Numbered from the stretch's first letter, positions 14,473 through 22,869 are shown. The stretch is DNA of 39,152 bases from a bacterium (GCA_025774805.1 JALGZR010000051.1:1-39152), one strand, 5' to 3'. Notes: generated by a model from the sequence alone, not told the origin. A program made the numbers and translations.

Positions 14473-17016
14473 ATGACTGGACTGGCCGCTCTCTTCCTGA
14501 TCCTCTCCGGCTGTGCCGCCCTCGCGTACCAGGTGGTCTGGGTCCGCCTCCTGGGCCTCACCCTGGGATCGACCGCCGCATCCGTCAGCACGGTGCTGGC
14601 CGCCTTCTTCCTCGGAATCGCGCTCGGCAGCGCGCTGGCTCCCCGGCTCGGAGCACGTCGTGATCTCCTGCGCGTCTACTTGACGCTGGAGGCGGTGATC
14701 GGTGTGTCGGGGTCGATCCTGCTTTACGTTCTCCTCGACCTGGACCGACTGATCGCCGCGCTCCCCTTCGAGCACGTTGCCTTCGAGTTCACGTTCACGT
14801 TTCTCCTGCTCCTCGTTCCGACCGTGTGCATGGGGGCGTCCTTCCCCGTGCTCGCCTCCCACGTTCTTCGCCGCCCCGGGCAGATCGGATCCGGGCTCGG
14901 CCTCCTGTACGCCGCCAACACGGCGGGAGCCGTCATCGGAGCCGCCCTCTCCGGCTTCTGGCTCATCCCCCGGTGGGGCCTGGACGGAGCCAATCTGGTC
15001 GCCGCCGGCCTCAACTTCACGATCGTCGCACTGGGAGCCGCGTTTGCTCGCGCGGGGTTCCTCTCCCCGCCCGGGGAGGAGCCTCCTTCTCCGGCGCCCG
15101 ACCGCATCGCTCTCCCGGCCGGAAGGGCGACTTCGCGACCGCGGGATCGTCGCGCCGCGCTGCTTGTTCTCGCCGTGACGGGCTTCTCCTCCATCGCGAC
15201 CGAGGTCGGTTGGACGAAGTACCTCGTCCTCTTCACGGGCGGGACGGTCTACGGCTTCGCGACGATCCTCACGGTATTCCTGGCCGGGATCGCCCTCGGT
15301 TCCTGGGCCGTCCGATCGCGTCTCGACGCCATCGAGCGTCCCCGGACCTGGCTGGTCGGTGGCCTCATCGCTCTCGGACTCTCCCTCCTCCTCACACGGG
15401 GGGCGCTGACCTTCCTGCCCGATGCGCTCGAGCTCGTGAACGGAATGGAAGGAGGGCGGGTTCCGAGATTGCTCGCACGGTTCGGGGTCGTGGCCGCGGT
15501 TCTCTCGGCTCCGACCCTCCTCTTCGGGGCGCTCTTCCCCCTCACGCTGAGCGTGTACTGCGGAGGAGCCACGGGAGTCCGGTCGCACCTCGGACGCGCC
15601 TACGCGGTCAACACGGTGGCCGGCGTCCTGGGGTCCCTGTGTGCCGGATTCTGGTTGATCCCTCGCTACGGCACGAACGCTCTCCTCACCGCGACGGCCC
15701 TGGGGACTCTCCTCCTGGCCCTCCTTCTGGTCTCCGGGATCCCCTCCCCTCGCACCCGGTTCGCCGCGGTGACGACGACTCTCGTCGGGTGCGCGATCGC
15801 GTGGATCGGCCCCGCTCTGAGCTTCGAGGAGCTGATCGGGGCGGTCCGATACCCTTGGGATGAGGCGGCCCGGTCCGGCGTCCGGCCCTCCTTTCTCTAC
15901 CTGCGTGAGGGCCGAACCGGCGTCATCAGCGTGGTCACCTACGACGGGCGGACGGCCCGGTTGCAGAACAACGGGCTCAACGAGTCCATCGTCGACCTGG
16001 ACGGCACCGGCGGCGACTCCTTGACCGAGTCCCTTCTCGGCCTCGTTCCCTGGCTTCTGCACGAGGACCCTCGGTCGTGCTTCGTCGTCGGGTACGGAGG
16101 GGGAGTGACCGTTCGCGCCCTGGAGCGGACCGATCTGGAGCGCATCCGCGTGGTGGAGCTGGAGCCGACCGTGGTCGAGGCGGTCCGCTCCGTCTGGGGG
16201 GCGCGATCCGGCCTGGACGACGAGCGGATCGAGCTCGTCTACGACGACGCCCGGCACGACCTACTCGTCGGAGAGGGAGGCTACGATCTCGTCGTCTCTC
16301 AGCCTTCCCACCCGTGGCTGGCCGGCGCGTCACCGCTGTTCACCGAGGAGTTCTTTCGACTCGTGCGATCCCGTCTCTCCGAGGGGGGCGTCTGCGGCCA
16401 GTGGCTCAACCTCTTCAACATGGACGTGACGACGCTGCGCTCCCTCACCGCCACGTTCTATGCCGTCTTCCCCCACGGCTTCACGCTGGCCGTGCCGGAG
16501 AGCGGAGACCTCCTCTTCTTCGGATCGAGATACCCCATCCGGATTCGGCCGGACCTCCTCGAGACCCGGATGACGTCTCCCGGGGTCGAACGGACCCTGT
16601 CGGCCTGCGGGATCCGCGATCGCGTCGATCTGCTCCGGCGCTTCGCCTGGTCCCGGCGCGAGGCCGTGGCCCTTTCGGCCGGAAGTCGGCGGAACACCGA
16701 TCGGAACGTCCTCTCCGAGGTCCGCCTGGCCGCGCTCAACCTGCGGCGGGATGCGGCTCCTCCCGCCGCGGAGGACCCGTACGCGTTTCTCCGCGACCAC
16801 GCCTCGTTCGACCTCGAGCCTCTCGTCGAGGCCGGAGCCGCGCCGCGAGTCCTGACCGAGGTCGCCGAGCGTCTCATCGAGCTCGACGAGCGCCGAGACG
16901 CTCGTTCCGCTCTCGAACGCCTTGCGCACTTCGACGTTGAGCAGGCGGCCGTCCTCGAGGAACGGCTGGTCGCCCGGGGTCGCGCGCGAGCCCCTGACCC
17001 GCGTTTCCCGGAATGA
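14473..17016 (+). CDS. Large fused membrane/spermidine-synthase-like protein
   Basis: Inner-membrane protein of 847 residues. Two six-to-seven-helix halves make up residues 1-465. Each has an A-(Y/T)-x-x-x-W opening (LAYQVVWVRLLGLTLGSTAA; IATEVGWTKYLVLFTGGTVY) and an LY/AYAANT repeat (YAANTAGAVIGAALSGFWLI; YAVNTVAGVLGSLCAGFWLI), so the halves look like an internal duplication. The C-terminal Rossmann domain has VVGYGGGVTVRALERT near 536, VVELEPTVVEAVRSV, and SQPSHPWLAGASPLFTEEFF near 608, where this family usually has (S/T)-(E/Q)-P-S-N/H-P-W. A helical tail follows. The family is common in metagenomes and its reaction is unproven. It is transcribed divergently from the smaller relative across 110 bases. 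The ribosome-binding site is weak. Confidence 0.8.
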   Translation: MTGLAALFLILSGCAALAYQVVWVRLLGLTLGSTAASVSTVLAAFFLGIALGSALAPRLGARRDLLRVYLTLEAVIGVSGSILLYVLLDLDRLIAALPFEHVAFEFTFTFLLLLVPTVCMGASFPVLASHVLRRPGQIGSGLGLLYAANTAGAVIGAALSGFWLIPRWGLDGANLVAAGLNFTIVALGAAFARAGFLSPPGEEPPSPAPDRIALPAGRATSRPRDRRAALLVLAVTGFSSIATEVGWTKYLVLFTGGTVYGFATILTVFLAGIALGSWAVRSRLDAIERPRTWLVGGLIALGLSLLLTRGALTFLPDALELVNGMEGGRVPRLLARFGVVAAVLSAPTLLFGALFPLTLSVYCGGATGVRSHLGRAYAVNTVAGVLGSLCAGFWLIPRYGTNALLTATALGTLLLALLLVSGIPSPRTRFAAVTTTLVGCAIAWIGPALSFEELIGAVRYPWDEAARSGVRPSFLYLREGRTGVISVVTYDGRTARLQNNGLNESIVDLDGTGGDSLTESLLGLVPWLLHEDPRSCFVVGYGGGVTVRALERTDLERIRVVELEPTVVEAVRSVWGARSGLDDERIELVYDDARHDLLVGEGGYDLVVSQPSHPWLAGASPLFTEEFFRLVRSRLSEGGVCGQWLNLFNMDVTTLRSLTATFYAVFPHGFTLAVPESGDLLFFGSRYPIRIRPDLLETRMTSPGVERTLSACGIRDRVDLLRRFAWSRREAVALSAGSRRNTDRNVLSEVRLAALNLRRDAAPPAAEDPYAFLRDHASFDLEPLVEAGAAPRVLTEVAERLIELDERRDARSALERLAHFDVEQAAVLEERLVARGRARAPDPRFPE

Positions 17017-17259
17017 ATCCGCGCCATGCGGTCTTCCGGCTCCTGGTGGAGGGATGTCGTCTTGCCACCGGCTGCATGCGACGGCCGCACACCCATTGAA
17101 GCCGCAAGAGAAAGCATGGCCAAGAGCACCGCAGTCGGACGCACCATGTGGACGGCCTTTCTGAGCAAGCTGGAGCCGGGCAGGTCCGGGCCCCGAGATC
17201 CTGAAGCCCGGATCATTTACGACAACCTGTTCCCCAGAGAACCCCGGCCGACCCTCGCC

Positions 17260-17382
17260 TTTCCGAGAACGCGCGAGCGGCTGGAGAATCGCGGTATCGG
17301 TGTCGAGGCGGTCGAGGTGTCCGAGCTGGCGAAGGCGGAGGCCGGGGTGACGTGCTGCAGCCCGGTCTTCCCGCGGCAGTAG
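17260..17382 (+). pseudogene. C-terminal fragment of a DDAH-like amidinotransferase-fold gene
   Basis: Codons read FPRTRERLENRGIGVEAVEV followed by SELAKAEAGVTCCSPVF and a stop. This is the C-terminal signature of N,N-dimethylarginine dimethylaminohydrolase and its relatives (SEL-x-KAE-x-GVTC), whose VTC cysteine is the nucleophile. The open frame can be followed back to an ATG at 17026, but the sequence before about 17260 does not look like DDAH. Only about 41 of some 260 residues remain, without the catalytic His/Glu parts. The fragment ends convergent with the FRG-domain gene. The remainder of the 17017-17428 gap has no recognised gene. Confidence 0.6.
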
Positions 17383-17428
17383 CCGGCGGCCGCCGCTTCT
17401 CCCGCGCTCCGTTGTCAGCGCGCACCGG

Positions 17429-18241
17429 TTACTGGAGCGCGTAGTGCCATCTTAACTCTCTGGCGAGACCATCCAGTTCGGGGAATACGGTCGCCTCCGC
17501 GACCCCCAGGGTGTACAGCTCCCGCCGAAAGCTCCTCGCGCTCTCCGTACGAAACCGTAATCTGTGCAGCTCGAGATGGTCGCTTCTCTGCGCCAGGTTC
17601 TCCAGTCCGTAACGTCTCCGCCCGTGAATCGTGAACACGCTCTTTTGCACCTCGACTCTCGGGTCGATGTAGGGAGGCGCTACGGGCACGGGATCGTCCG
17701 GCAAGTCATGTCCCTCGGTCAGGTAACGCAACTCGATCTCCTCGTCCTGCTCCTCCATTTGCTGGGGGTCGGCGCTGTAGATCAAGCCCTCGCCTCCCCC
17801 CGCGAGGTCCAACGAGTACGGTTCGAGGACCCAGACGCAGGGGACCCGCATCTCTCGAGGATCTCGAACCGCGAAGTACAGGGCGAGGAGCGCGGCTGCG
17901 GTCCAGTCCAACAGTCGGGTCGGCAGTCCGTAGTGCTGCATCAAGAAGTACCATTCCCAACGGGACAACCTGCGATTGCTGACGAACGGCTTGGCGCGCC
18001 GCGAAAACTCGCGGAAGATGTCCATGGCCGTGTCCGGGTCGTAGGACCACGTCTCTCGTCGATATAGACCCGGCACGAGGGGATAGCTGGATCGTCCTAC
18101 GCCACGGAACCACAGCTCCTCGGTTTCCGTTTCTCTCCGGAGCTGATCCACTGCGCGCAGGTACTCCTCGATCGTGTCGAAGGGGTCCCGGTTCGTTCGG
18201 ATTCCTCTACGGCTTCTGTGGAAAGCGATTGCCGAAGGCAT
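17429..18241 (-). CDS. FRG-domain protein
   Basis: Soluble protein of 270 residues without signal peptide. It carries a full FRG domain: the naming motif ELWFRGVGRSSYPLVPGLYR at about 41-60, and further on WYFLMQHYGLPTRLLDWTAA with LLALYFAVRD. These are the conserved core residues of the family. The domain is found alone or fused in many bacteria and phages, often near toxin-like or defence genes; its biochemical activity is not established. GGAAG lies about 10 bases before the ATG. The beta-helix gene ends 42 bases upstream on the same strand, so the two may be co-transcribed. An eight-base inverted repeat (17403-17410 with 17434-17441) spans the stop codon but lacks a T-tract. Confidence 0.85.
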   Translation of the reverse strand: MPSAIAFHRSRRGIRTNRDPFDTIEEYLRAVDQLRRETETEELWFRGVGRSSYPLVPGLYRRETWSYDPDTAMDIFREFSRRAKPFVSNRRLSRWEWYFLMQHYGLPTRLLDWTAAALLALYFAVRDPREMRVPCVWVLEPYSLDLAGGGEGLIYSADPQQMEEQDEEIELRYLTEGHDLPDDPVPVAPPYIDPRVEVQKSVFTIHGRRRYGLENLAQRSDHLELHRLRFRTESARSFRRELYTLGVAEATVFPELDGLARELRWHYALQ

Positions 18242-18283
18242 CGTCAGGGCTTCCTTTCGGGCGGATTCTCCTTTGCGACCCCC

Positions 18284-19798
18284 TCACCGCCCCCGGAACA
18301 TCGACTTGATCCGACCCCAACTTCTCGGTTCGGTGGCAATCGGCCCGCATCCGACCGGGAATGCCCCCACGAGCCCGCAGCCGGTCACTCCGGGCGGCGC
18401 GCAGGGTGAGTCGGACTGGATCGTATAGTCGCCCGATGCGGCGTCACAGAAGAGGGGATCCAGGACGAAACTCGTCGCGTCCATCGTGAACCCGTCCGTG
18501 TCCCCGGCCTCGTTCAACCAGTAGCAGTTGCATGACTCGTAGACCGCACCGACGTCGCGGATTCCGACGGCCGGGGATCCCGAGCTCTCGGTGAAGATGT
18601 TGTTGTGGACGTCCATGGCATACCCCGGGGGGTCGAGCGGCCAGATTCGGATCGCGGCGCCGGGGGGGTCCGGGTCGAGGTCGTGACAGCGGACGAAGGT
18701 GTTGCCCGTGATCTCTCCCCGCGTCCATCGGCAGTGGAGGGCCCCGAACCACATGGAGGTAATGTCGACGAACACGTTGTTCCTCACGTACGCGAAGCCC
18801 TCCCAGGAAGGACTGAGAAGCTCGACCGCTCCCGTGGATCCGGAACAGCGCTCGAACCTGCAATCCTCGACGGTGCGGGTGTTCACGTAGATGGCATAGA
18901 CCGCCCCCGAGCCGATGGAGCTATGGCCGACTCCGTCGAGGAAGGTGCAACGCCGGACCGTGCCGGACGAGTTTCCCGGCCTGATCATGTAGACCGGATG
19001 GTGGAGGCAGTGATCGAAGAGGCAGTCCTCGACCGTCGTGTGGACGGCGTCACTGAAAATGCCGCAGGGCTGTGAGTTGCCCTCGAACGTGCAGTTCCGG
19101 ACGTCGAGATAGCGCAATCCGAAACGCGCCATGATGCCGCCGCGGTTCGTGAACACGCAACCCAGCACCTCCATTCTGTTCGGGGAGGGCAAGTGCTCGG
19201 CAACGCCCACGCTCCCCCGTGTGGTGAATGTCGGGCCGCCCACCACGTCGGAGAAGGCGCAGTCGACGATGCGTGACCTGCCGGCGTTCACGGACCAGAA
19301 TCCGCCCGCCTGCTCCCCTCCGTCCACGCTCTCCACGATGCAGTCTTCGATGTGGATCCACCACGTCTCGGGCATCTCCCGCGCGAGGACGGCGGTCGCT
19401 CCCGACACTCCTTCGAGACGGAAGCCGACGATCCGGGATTCGGCGTCTCCTTGCCCCAGGGCGGCCACCAGACAGTGGACGTTCGGGCCTCCGGAGACGG
19501 CGATCGTCGTGGCGCCCGGCCCGTCCTCGGAGACGAGACTCACTCCGGGCGCAAGGAAGCCGCCGGCCGTGAGCGTGACCGACTCGGCCGGGTCGGAGAA
19601 TTCGAAGTCTCTCGAGACTTCCGTCGTGTAGGTCCCGGCGGCGACCAGCACCGTGTCGCTCACCGCCGCCGAGTCCAGTCCCGCGGGAATCGTCGGGGCG
19701 TCTCCCATGCCGTCGGGGGTGATGTACCAGGTCCGGGCGGCCGCGGAGGAGAGGGGCAGGACCAGGAAGAGCACGGCGGGCAGAGCGGAGCGAAGCAC
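18284..19798 (-). CDS. Secreted right-handed beta-helix protein with W-G-R-I-K tail
   Basis: Exported protein of 504 residues. The start is a GTG at 19798, supported by AGGAGGT six bases upstream and by the signal peptide that follows (LRSALPAVLFLVLPLSSAAA). The body has the repeated strand pattern of pectin-lyase-like parallel beta-helices (PbH1 repeats): YLDVRNCTFEGNSQPCGIFS, TVEDCLFDHCLHHPVYMI, VRRCTFLDGVGHSSIGSGAV, TVEDCRFERCSGSTGAVELL, YVRNNVFVDITSMWF. No polysaccharide-lyase or hydrolase catalytic residues can be assigned, so it may bind or structure rather than cut. The C-terminus is CGPIATEPRSWGRIKSMFRG followed by Arg. It lacks the FlgD-like module but shares the W-G-R-x-K tail with the Cys-rich protein at 20127-20867. 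Confidence 0.85.
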   Translation of the reverse strand: MLRSALPAVLFLVLPLSSAAARTWYITPDGMGDAPTIPAGLDSAAVSDTVLVAAGTYTTEVSRDFEFSDPAESVTLTAGGFLAPGVSLVSEDGPGATTIAVSGGPNVHCLVAALGQGDAESRIVGFRLEGVSGATAVLAREMPETWWIHIEDCIVESVDGGEQAGGFWSVNAGRSRIVDCAFSDVVGGPTFTTRGSVGVAEHLPSPNRMEVLGCVFTNRGGIMARFGLRYLDVRNCTFEGNSQPCGIFSDAVHTTVEDCLFDHCLHHPVYMIRPGNSSGTVRRCTFLDGVGHSSIGSGAVYAIYVNTRTVEDCRFERCSGSTGAVELLSPSWEGFAYVRNNVFVDITSMWFGALHCRWTRGEITGNTFVRCHDLDPDPPGAAIRIWPLDPPGYAMDVHNNIFTESSGSPAVGIRDVGAVYESCNCYWLNEAGDTDGFTMDATSFVLDPLFCDAASGDYTIQSDSPCAPPGVTGCGLVGAFPVGCGPIATEPRSWGRIKSMFRGR

Positions 19799-19876
19799 GA
19801 CAGCACCTCCTGTGTCTGTTGCTCCCTCGAGCCTACATCGCCGGGACCATCAGGTACAAGAACGGGCTCGAGCTCG

Positions 19877-19972
19877 CTACCTTCCCCCGAGGTACACGAG
19901 TTTCCTCGACCGGGTGACCTCGCCCGCCGTCAGCCGCGCGAAGTACGCATCGAAACGGGCCGGGCGTCGCGA
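19877..19972 (-). pseudogene. C-terminal fragment of a FlgD-like sorting domain
   Basis: Minus-strand codons end with RFDAYFARLTAGEVTRSRKL, then VYLGGR and a stop. This equals the last strands of the type-A sorting module (VYFARL-x-TG, RKLVLL) found intact in the DUF1028, C25 and DUF362 proteins here. Upstream codons (Arg/Pro-rich) do not continue the fold, and no start or enzyme domain is attached. It sits just 5' of the beta-helix gene on the same strand, as the other fragment sits 5' of the C25 gene. Confidence 0.5.
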
Positions 19973-20025
19973 GTTCAAGCGTCGCGCGTGCTCTTCGGGT
20001 CTCCTCCGTGGAGGCGCCTCCGGAG

Positions 20026-20034
20026 TGGTATACT
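20026..20034 (+). promoter_or_regulatory. Candidate extended -10 promoter of the Cys-rich protein gene
   Basis: TGGTATACT is a TGn extended -10 followed by TATACT (five of six consensus). No good -35 is visible, as often with extended -10 promoters. Transcription would start near 20041, leaving a leader of about 86 bases before the ATG. Confidence 0.4.
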
Positions 20035-20126
20035 GTGCGAGGGGTTGTCGCTCGCACTCCTCACCTCCGCTCCGGATTTTCTCACCGTGGGGACCTCGCT
20101 CTCCGCGCCGATTCGGGAGGTTCAGC

Positions 20127-20867
20127 ATGGCGACGAGGGTCTCCCGGGCGGTCCTCCTTCTCGGGGCCGTGTCCGGCCTTCCTCTCCTCGGTGCCGGCCC
20201 CGTCCACTCACAGGGATTGAGTTACGGCTGGTCGATCAGCGCGGGCGCGACCGAAGCCTACGACAACCACATCGAGTTCCCCGGAGCCAGAGTTTTCTCC
20301 TTCTACCTGTGGCTGGTCTGCGCTCCCACCGGCTCGGCCGGGATGTCCGTCGCCGAGTTCGGCCTGGCGAGCTCGGGCGGAGGCAACCTGATTCTGGAGT
20401 TCATTCCGCAGAACGGATTCCTCAACACTGGAAGCGCCACCAACCTCCTCCTCACGGTCGGGCTGTGTCCCTCGGGACCGGTGATGGCGGGGGAGATCCG
20501 CGTCCTGATCACCGAACCGGGAAACCTCTGCCTCACCACCTCGGAGGGGGGTGTCCTCGCCACGGAGGACTGCGTGATCCCGCCCCCGCTCCCCGACACC
20601 TGGCGGGGGCTCGACTTCGGCGGGGAGTTCTGCTTCCAGGGGGCCATGTGCGATTTCTTCGACGCCCCCATTCCGTGCTGCTTTCCGGACGGCTCCTGTG
20701 AGGAGATCTCGGCCCTCGAATGGGAGCAGTACTGTCTCGGCAACGGCGGGTACGCCCCGCCCGTGCAGTTCTGCTCCGACTGGAACTGCGCGCCGGTCGC
20801 CGTAGGATCGGAGCCTCCGGTTCCGCAGCCGTGGGGAAGGGTCAAGGCACGCTACCGTGTGAGGTAG
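20127..20867 (+). CDS. Secreted Cys-rich protein with W-G-R-V-K tail
   Basis: Exported protein of 246 residues. The ATG at 20127 has GGGAGG six bases upstream; longer frames have no ribosome-binding site. The signal peptide is about 28 residues (RAVLLLGAVSGLPLLGAGPV, cleavage near HSQ). The middle is beta-rich without a recognised family. Near the C-terminus is a Cys module, CCFPDGSCEEIS then YCLGNGGYAPP then CSDWNC. It resembles the short C-C-x-x-D-G-x-C repeats seen in many secreted proteins of Planctomycetes and related groups. The last residues are GSEPPVPQPWGRVKARYRVR, matching the W-G-R-I-K-x-x-F-R tail of the divergent beta-helix protein. Function is unknown. The sulfatase-like gene starts 50 bases downstream on the same strand, so one transcript is likely. 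Confidence 0.75.
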   Translation: MATRVSRAVLLLGAVSGLPLLGAGPVHSQGLSYGWSISAGATEAYDNHIEFPGARVFSFYLWLVCAPTGSAGMSVAEFGLASSGGGNLILEFIPQNGFLNTGSATNLLLTVGLCPSGPVMAGEIRVLITEPGNLCLTTSEGGVLATEDCVIPPPLPDTWRGLDFGGEFCFQGAMCDFFDAPIPCCFPDGSCEEISALEWEQYCLGNGGYAPPVQFCSDWNCAPVAVGSEPPVPQPWGRVKARYRVR

Positions 20868-20917
20868 TGGCGACCGCCCCGGTTGACCCTTTCCCGAAAT
20901 CGCGCCACGATGCCGGC

Positions 20918-22786
20918 ATGATTCGGTTGCGATTCCCATCCACCGGTCGACGGCGGCCGGTTCTCGCCTTCGCGCTTGCCGCTGCCGTCACGCTGGCCGG
21001 GTCGGCGGGGTGCGGGGACGATCGCCCCCACCCCCGAACGCTGCTCATCACGATCGACACGCTGCGCGCCGCGAGAATCGGGGCGTGGGGCGACCCCACC
21101 GCCCACACTCCCTGGCTCGACCGCATGGCCCGCCGGGGTCGGCAGTACGCGAACGCGCGGTGCGACGTCCCGTCCACGCTTCCGTCCCACAGCACTCTTT
21201 TCACGGGCGTTCCCGTCATCGCTCACGGAGTGCGCCTCAACGGACGCGTGTCGCTCGGTCCCGCCGCCCACACGCTGGCGGAGGAGATGTCCGCCGCGGA
21301 ATGGGAGACGGCCGCGATCGTGAGCACGTGGGTCCTTCGCTCCGCATTCGGGCTGGGCCAGGGGTTCGACTCCTACGAGGATCGAATCGTGACCCCTTAT
21401 CGTCGCTACGACCTCACGAACTACCCCGACTTCGAGGACGAGGAGGACATGCCGAAGGTCCAGCGGCGCGCCGAGACGACGTCGGAGATCGCGAGACGCG
21501 TCCTCGACCGGCGCCGCTCCCGGCCCCTTTTCCTGTGGGTCCACTACTTCGATCCGCACTATCCGTACGATCCTCCACCGCCGTTCAGCGCCTCCCCGCT
21601 CGGGGATCCCTACGCGGGGGAGGTCGCCTACACGGACCACTGCCTCGGGCCTCTGCTTCGCCGTTTCGAGGAGAGCGGAAACGCCGGCCACGACCGGATC
21701 GCAATCGCGGCGGATCACGGGGAGAGCCTCGGCGACTTCGGAGAGGACGAGCACGGCCTTCTCATCTATGACGCGACGATGCGCGTACCGATGGTGCTGG
21801 CCGGTCGCGGGGTGACCGCGGCAGGGTCCGTCCGGATGGAGGTCGTGACGCTGGCCGATCTCGGCGCCACGCTGGTCGCGGACCTGGCCCGGGACGAAGA
21901 AGGCGGCGGGATCGGCTCGACCTCCCCGTTCGGGCTCGGGAGAGATCTGCTCGCCTCGGCCGATCCACCCCCGGACGTGCCGATCTACGGCGAGTCGATC
22001 ACGTCTCGCGAGGATCACGCGGCGAGCGGCCTCAAGAGCCTCGTTCACGAGGGCTGGAAGTACGTGCACGCCGCTCCTCCGGAGCTCTACGACCTCGACT
22101 CCGATCCGGGGGAGCGACGGAACTTGGCGGATCGGGAGCCCCAACGCCTGGCGGCCCTCCAGCACCGGCTCCGAGCGATCGTCGCCAGGCTGCACGGCGG
22201 GGAGTGGCGCGCCGCCGGCCCGGCGCCCCCCGCGAGAAACGCGAAAGAAGCGCTCCGGGCGCTGGGTTACCTGGGGGGGACGGGAGAGTTGCCCGCAATT
22301 CCGACCGCCGAGGAGGAGATGGCGCTGGGGGGGTACAACCCCCGCGACGGCATCCGGCTCATGGTGGCCGGTCGCTACCTCTGGCGCCGGCTCTGGTCCC
22401 AGGCTGAGCACACGCTCGAGGAGTTCCTCCGCCTCGACCGCCCCGATCCGGCGACCCCGATCGGACGCAGGCTCCTCGCCATCGCGCGGAACGACCAGGG
22501 CTTTCTCTATCAGAACACCAACCGACCCGAGCGCGCTCTGATCGTCTTCGAGGAGGCGCTGCGACTCCAGCCGGACTACGAATCGGCGATGCGCGGCAAG
22601 GCGGACGCGCTTCGGCTTCTCGGTCGAAGCGACGACCTTCTCGCCTTCACCGACTCCGTTCTGGCGCAGAGGCCCCACCTCGCCTCGATGCGGGCCGCCC
22701 GCGTCATTGCGCTGGAAGCGCTCGGCCGGATGCCCGAAGCCGCAGAGGAGAGGCGGCGGATGAGATCGGCCGCCGGGAGGCGCTGA
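20918..22786 (+). CDS. Sulfatase-superfamily lipoprotein with C-terminal TPRs
   Basis: Predicted lipoprotein of 622 residues; Cys32 follows LAGSAG. The alkaline-phosphatase-superfamily domain (about 38-420) has ITIDTLR with metal-site Asp47 and a second metal motif AADHGESLGDFGEDEHG near 264-280. The active-site segment is STLPSHSTLFTG (86-97), where classical sulfatases have C/S-x-P-S-R. The nucleophile position is Thr87 and the Arg is His91, so formylglycine cannot form. This resembles the Thr-nucleophile phosphoethanolamine/phosphoglycerol transferases or an uncharacterised TPR-bearing branch more than a true sulfatase. Residues about 490-615 form TPR-like helices (LALIVFEEALRLQPDYESAM-type, with RPERALIVFEEALRLQPDYE seen). 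The start is chosen because the signal peptide follows directly. Confidence 0.8.
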   Translation: MIRLRFPSTGRRRPVLAFALAAAVTLAGSAGCGDDRPHPRTLLITIDTLRAARIGAWGDPTAHTPWLDRMARRGRQYANARCDVPSTLPSHSTLFTGVPVIAHGVRLNGRVSLGPAAHTLAEEMSAAEWETAAIVSTWVLRSAFGLGQGFDSYEDRIVTPYRRYDLTNYPDFEDEEDMPKVQRRAETTSEIARRVLDRRRSRPLFLWVHYFDPHYPYDPPPPFSASPLGDPYAGEVAYTDHCLGPLLRRFEESGNAGHDRIAIAADHGESLGDFGEDEHGLLIYDATMRVPMVLAGRGVTAAGSVRMEVVTLADLGATLVADLARDEEGGGIGSTSPFGLGRDLLASADPPPDVPIYGESITSREDHAASGLKSLVHEGWKYVHAAPPELYDLDSDPGERRNLADREPQRLAALQHRLRAIVARLHGGEWRAAGPAPPARNAKEALRALGYLGGTGELPAIPTAEEEMALGGYNPRDGIRLMVAGRYLWRRLWSQAEHTLEEFLRLDRPDPATPIGRRLLAIARNDQGFLYQNTNRPERALIVFEEALRLQPDYESAMRGKADALRLLGRSDDLLAFTDSVLAQRPHLASMRAARVIALEALGRMPEAAEERRRMRSAAGRR

Positions 22787-22869
22787 GACGGCGTAGTCCT
22801 CGAGATCTTACAGCGACGTCCGTGATGTTCCGTCCGCAGGCCTCTTGACGGCCGTGTAGGCGGGAGCCC

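Noticed and set aside
14227-16257. Very long open frame (676 codons) antisense to the large spermidine-synthase-like gene
   Set aside because: It has Arg/Glu/Gly-rich low-complexity composition typical of shadow frames in GC-rich DNA and no domain. The plus-strand gene has clear family motifs.
16458-17147. Signal-peptide-like start on the minus strand (VRPTAVLLAMLSLAASMGVR from 17147)
   Set aside because: After about 40 residues it runs antisense through the spermidine-synthase-like gene with no recognisable domain. It could be a relic, but the evidence is only one hydrophobic stretch and a weak ribosome-binding site.
17403-17441. Eight-base inverted repeat at the end of the FRG gene as terminator
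   Set aside because: The loop is 23 bases and there is no T-tract in either direction.
20852-22678. 608-codon open frame antisense to the sulfatase-like gene
   Set aside because: The composition is that of a shadow frame, and the plus strand encodes conserved metal-site motifs.
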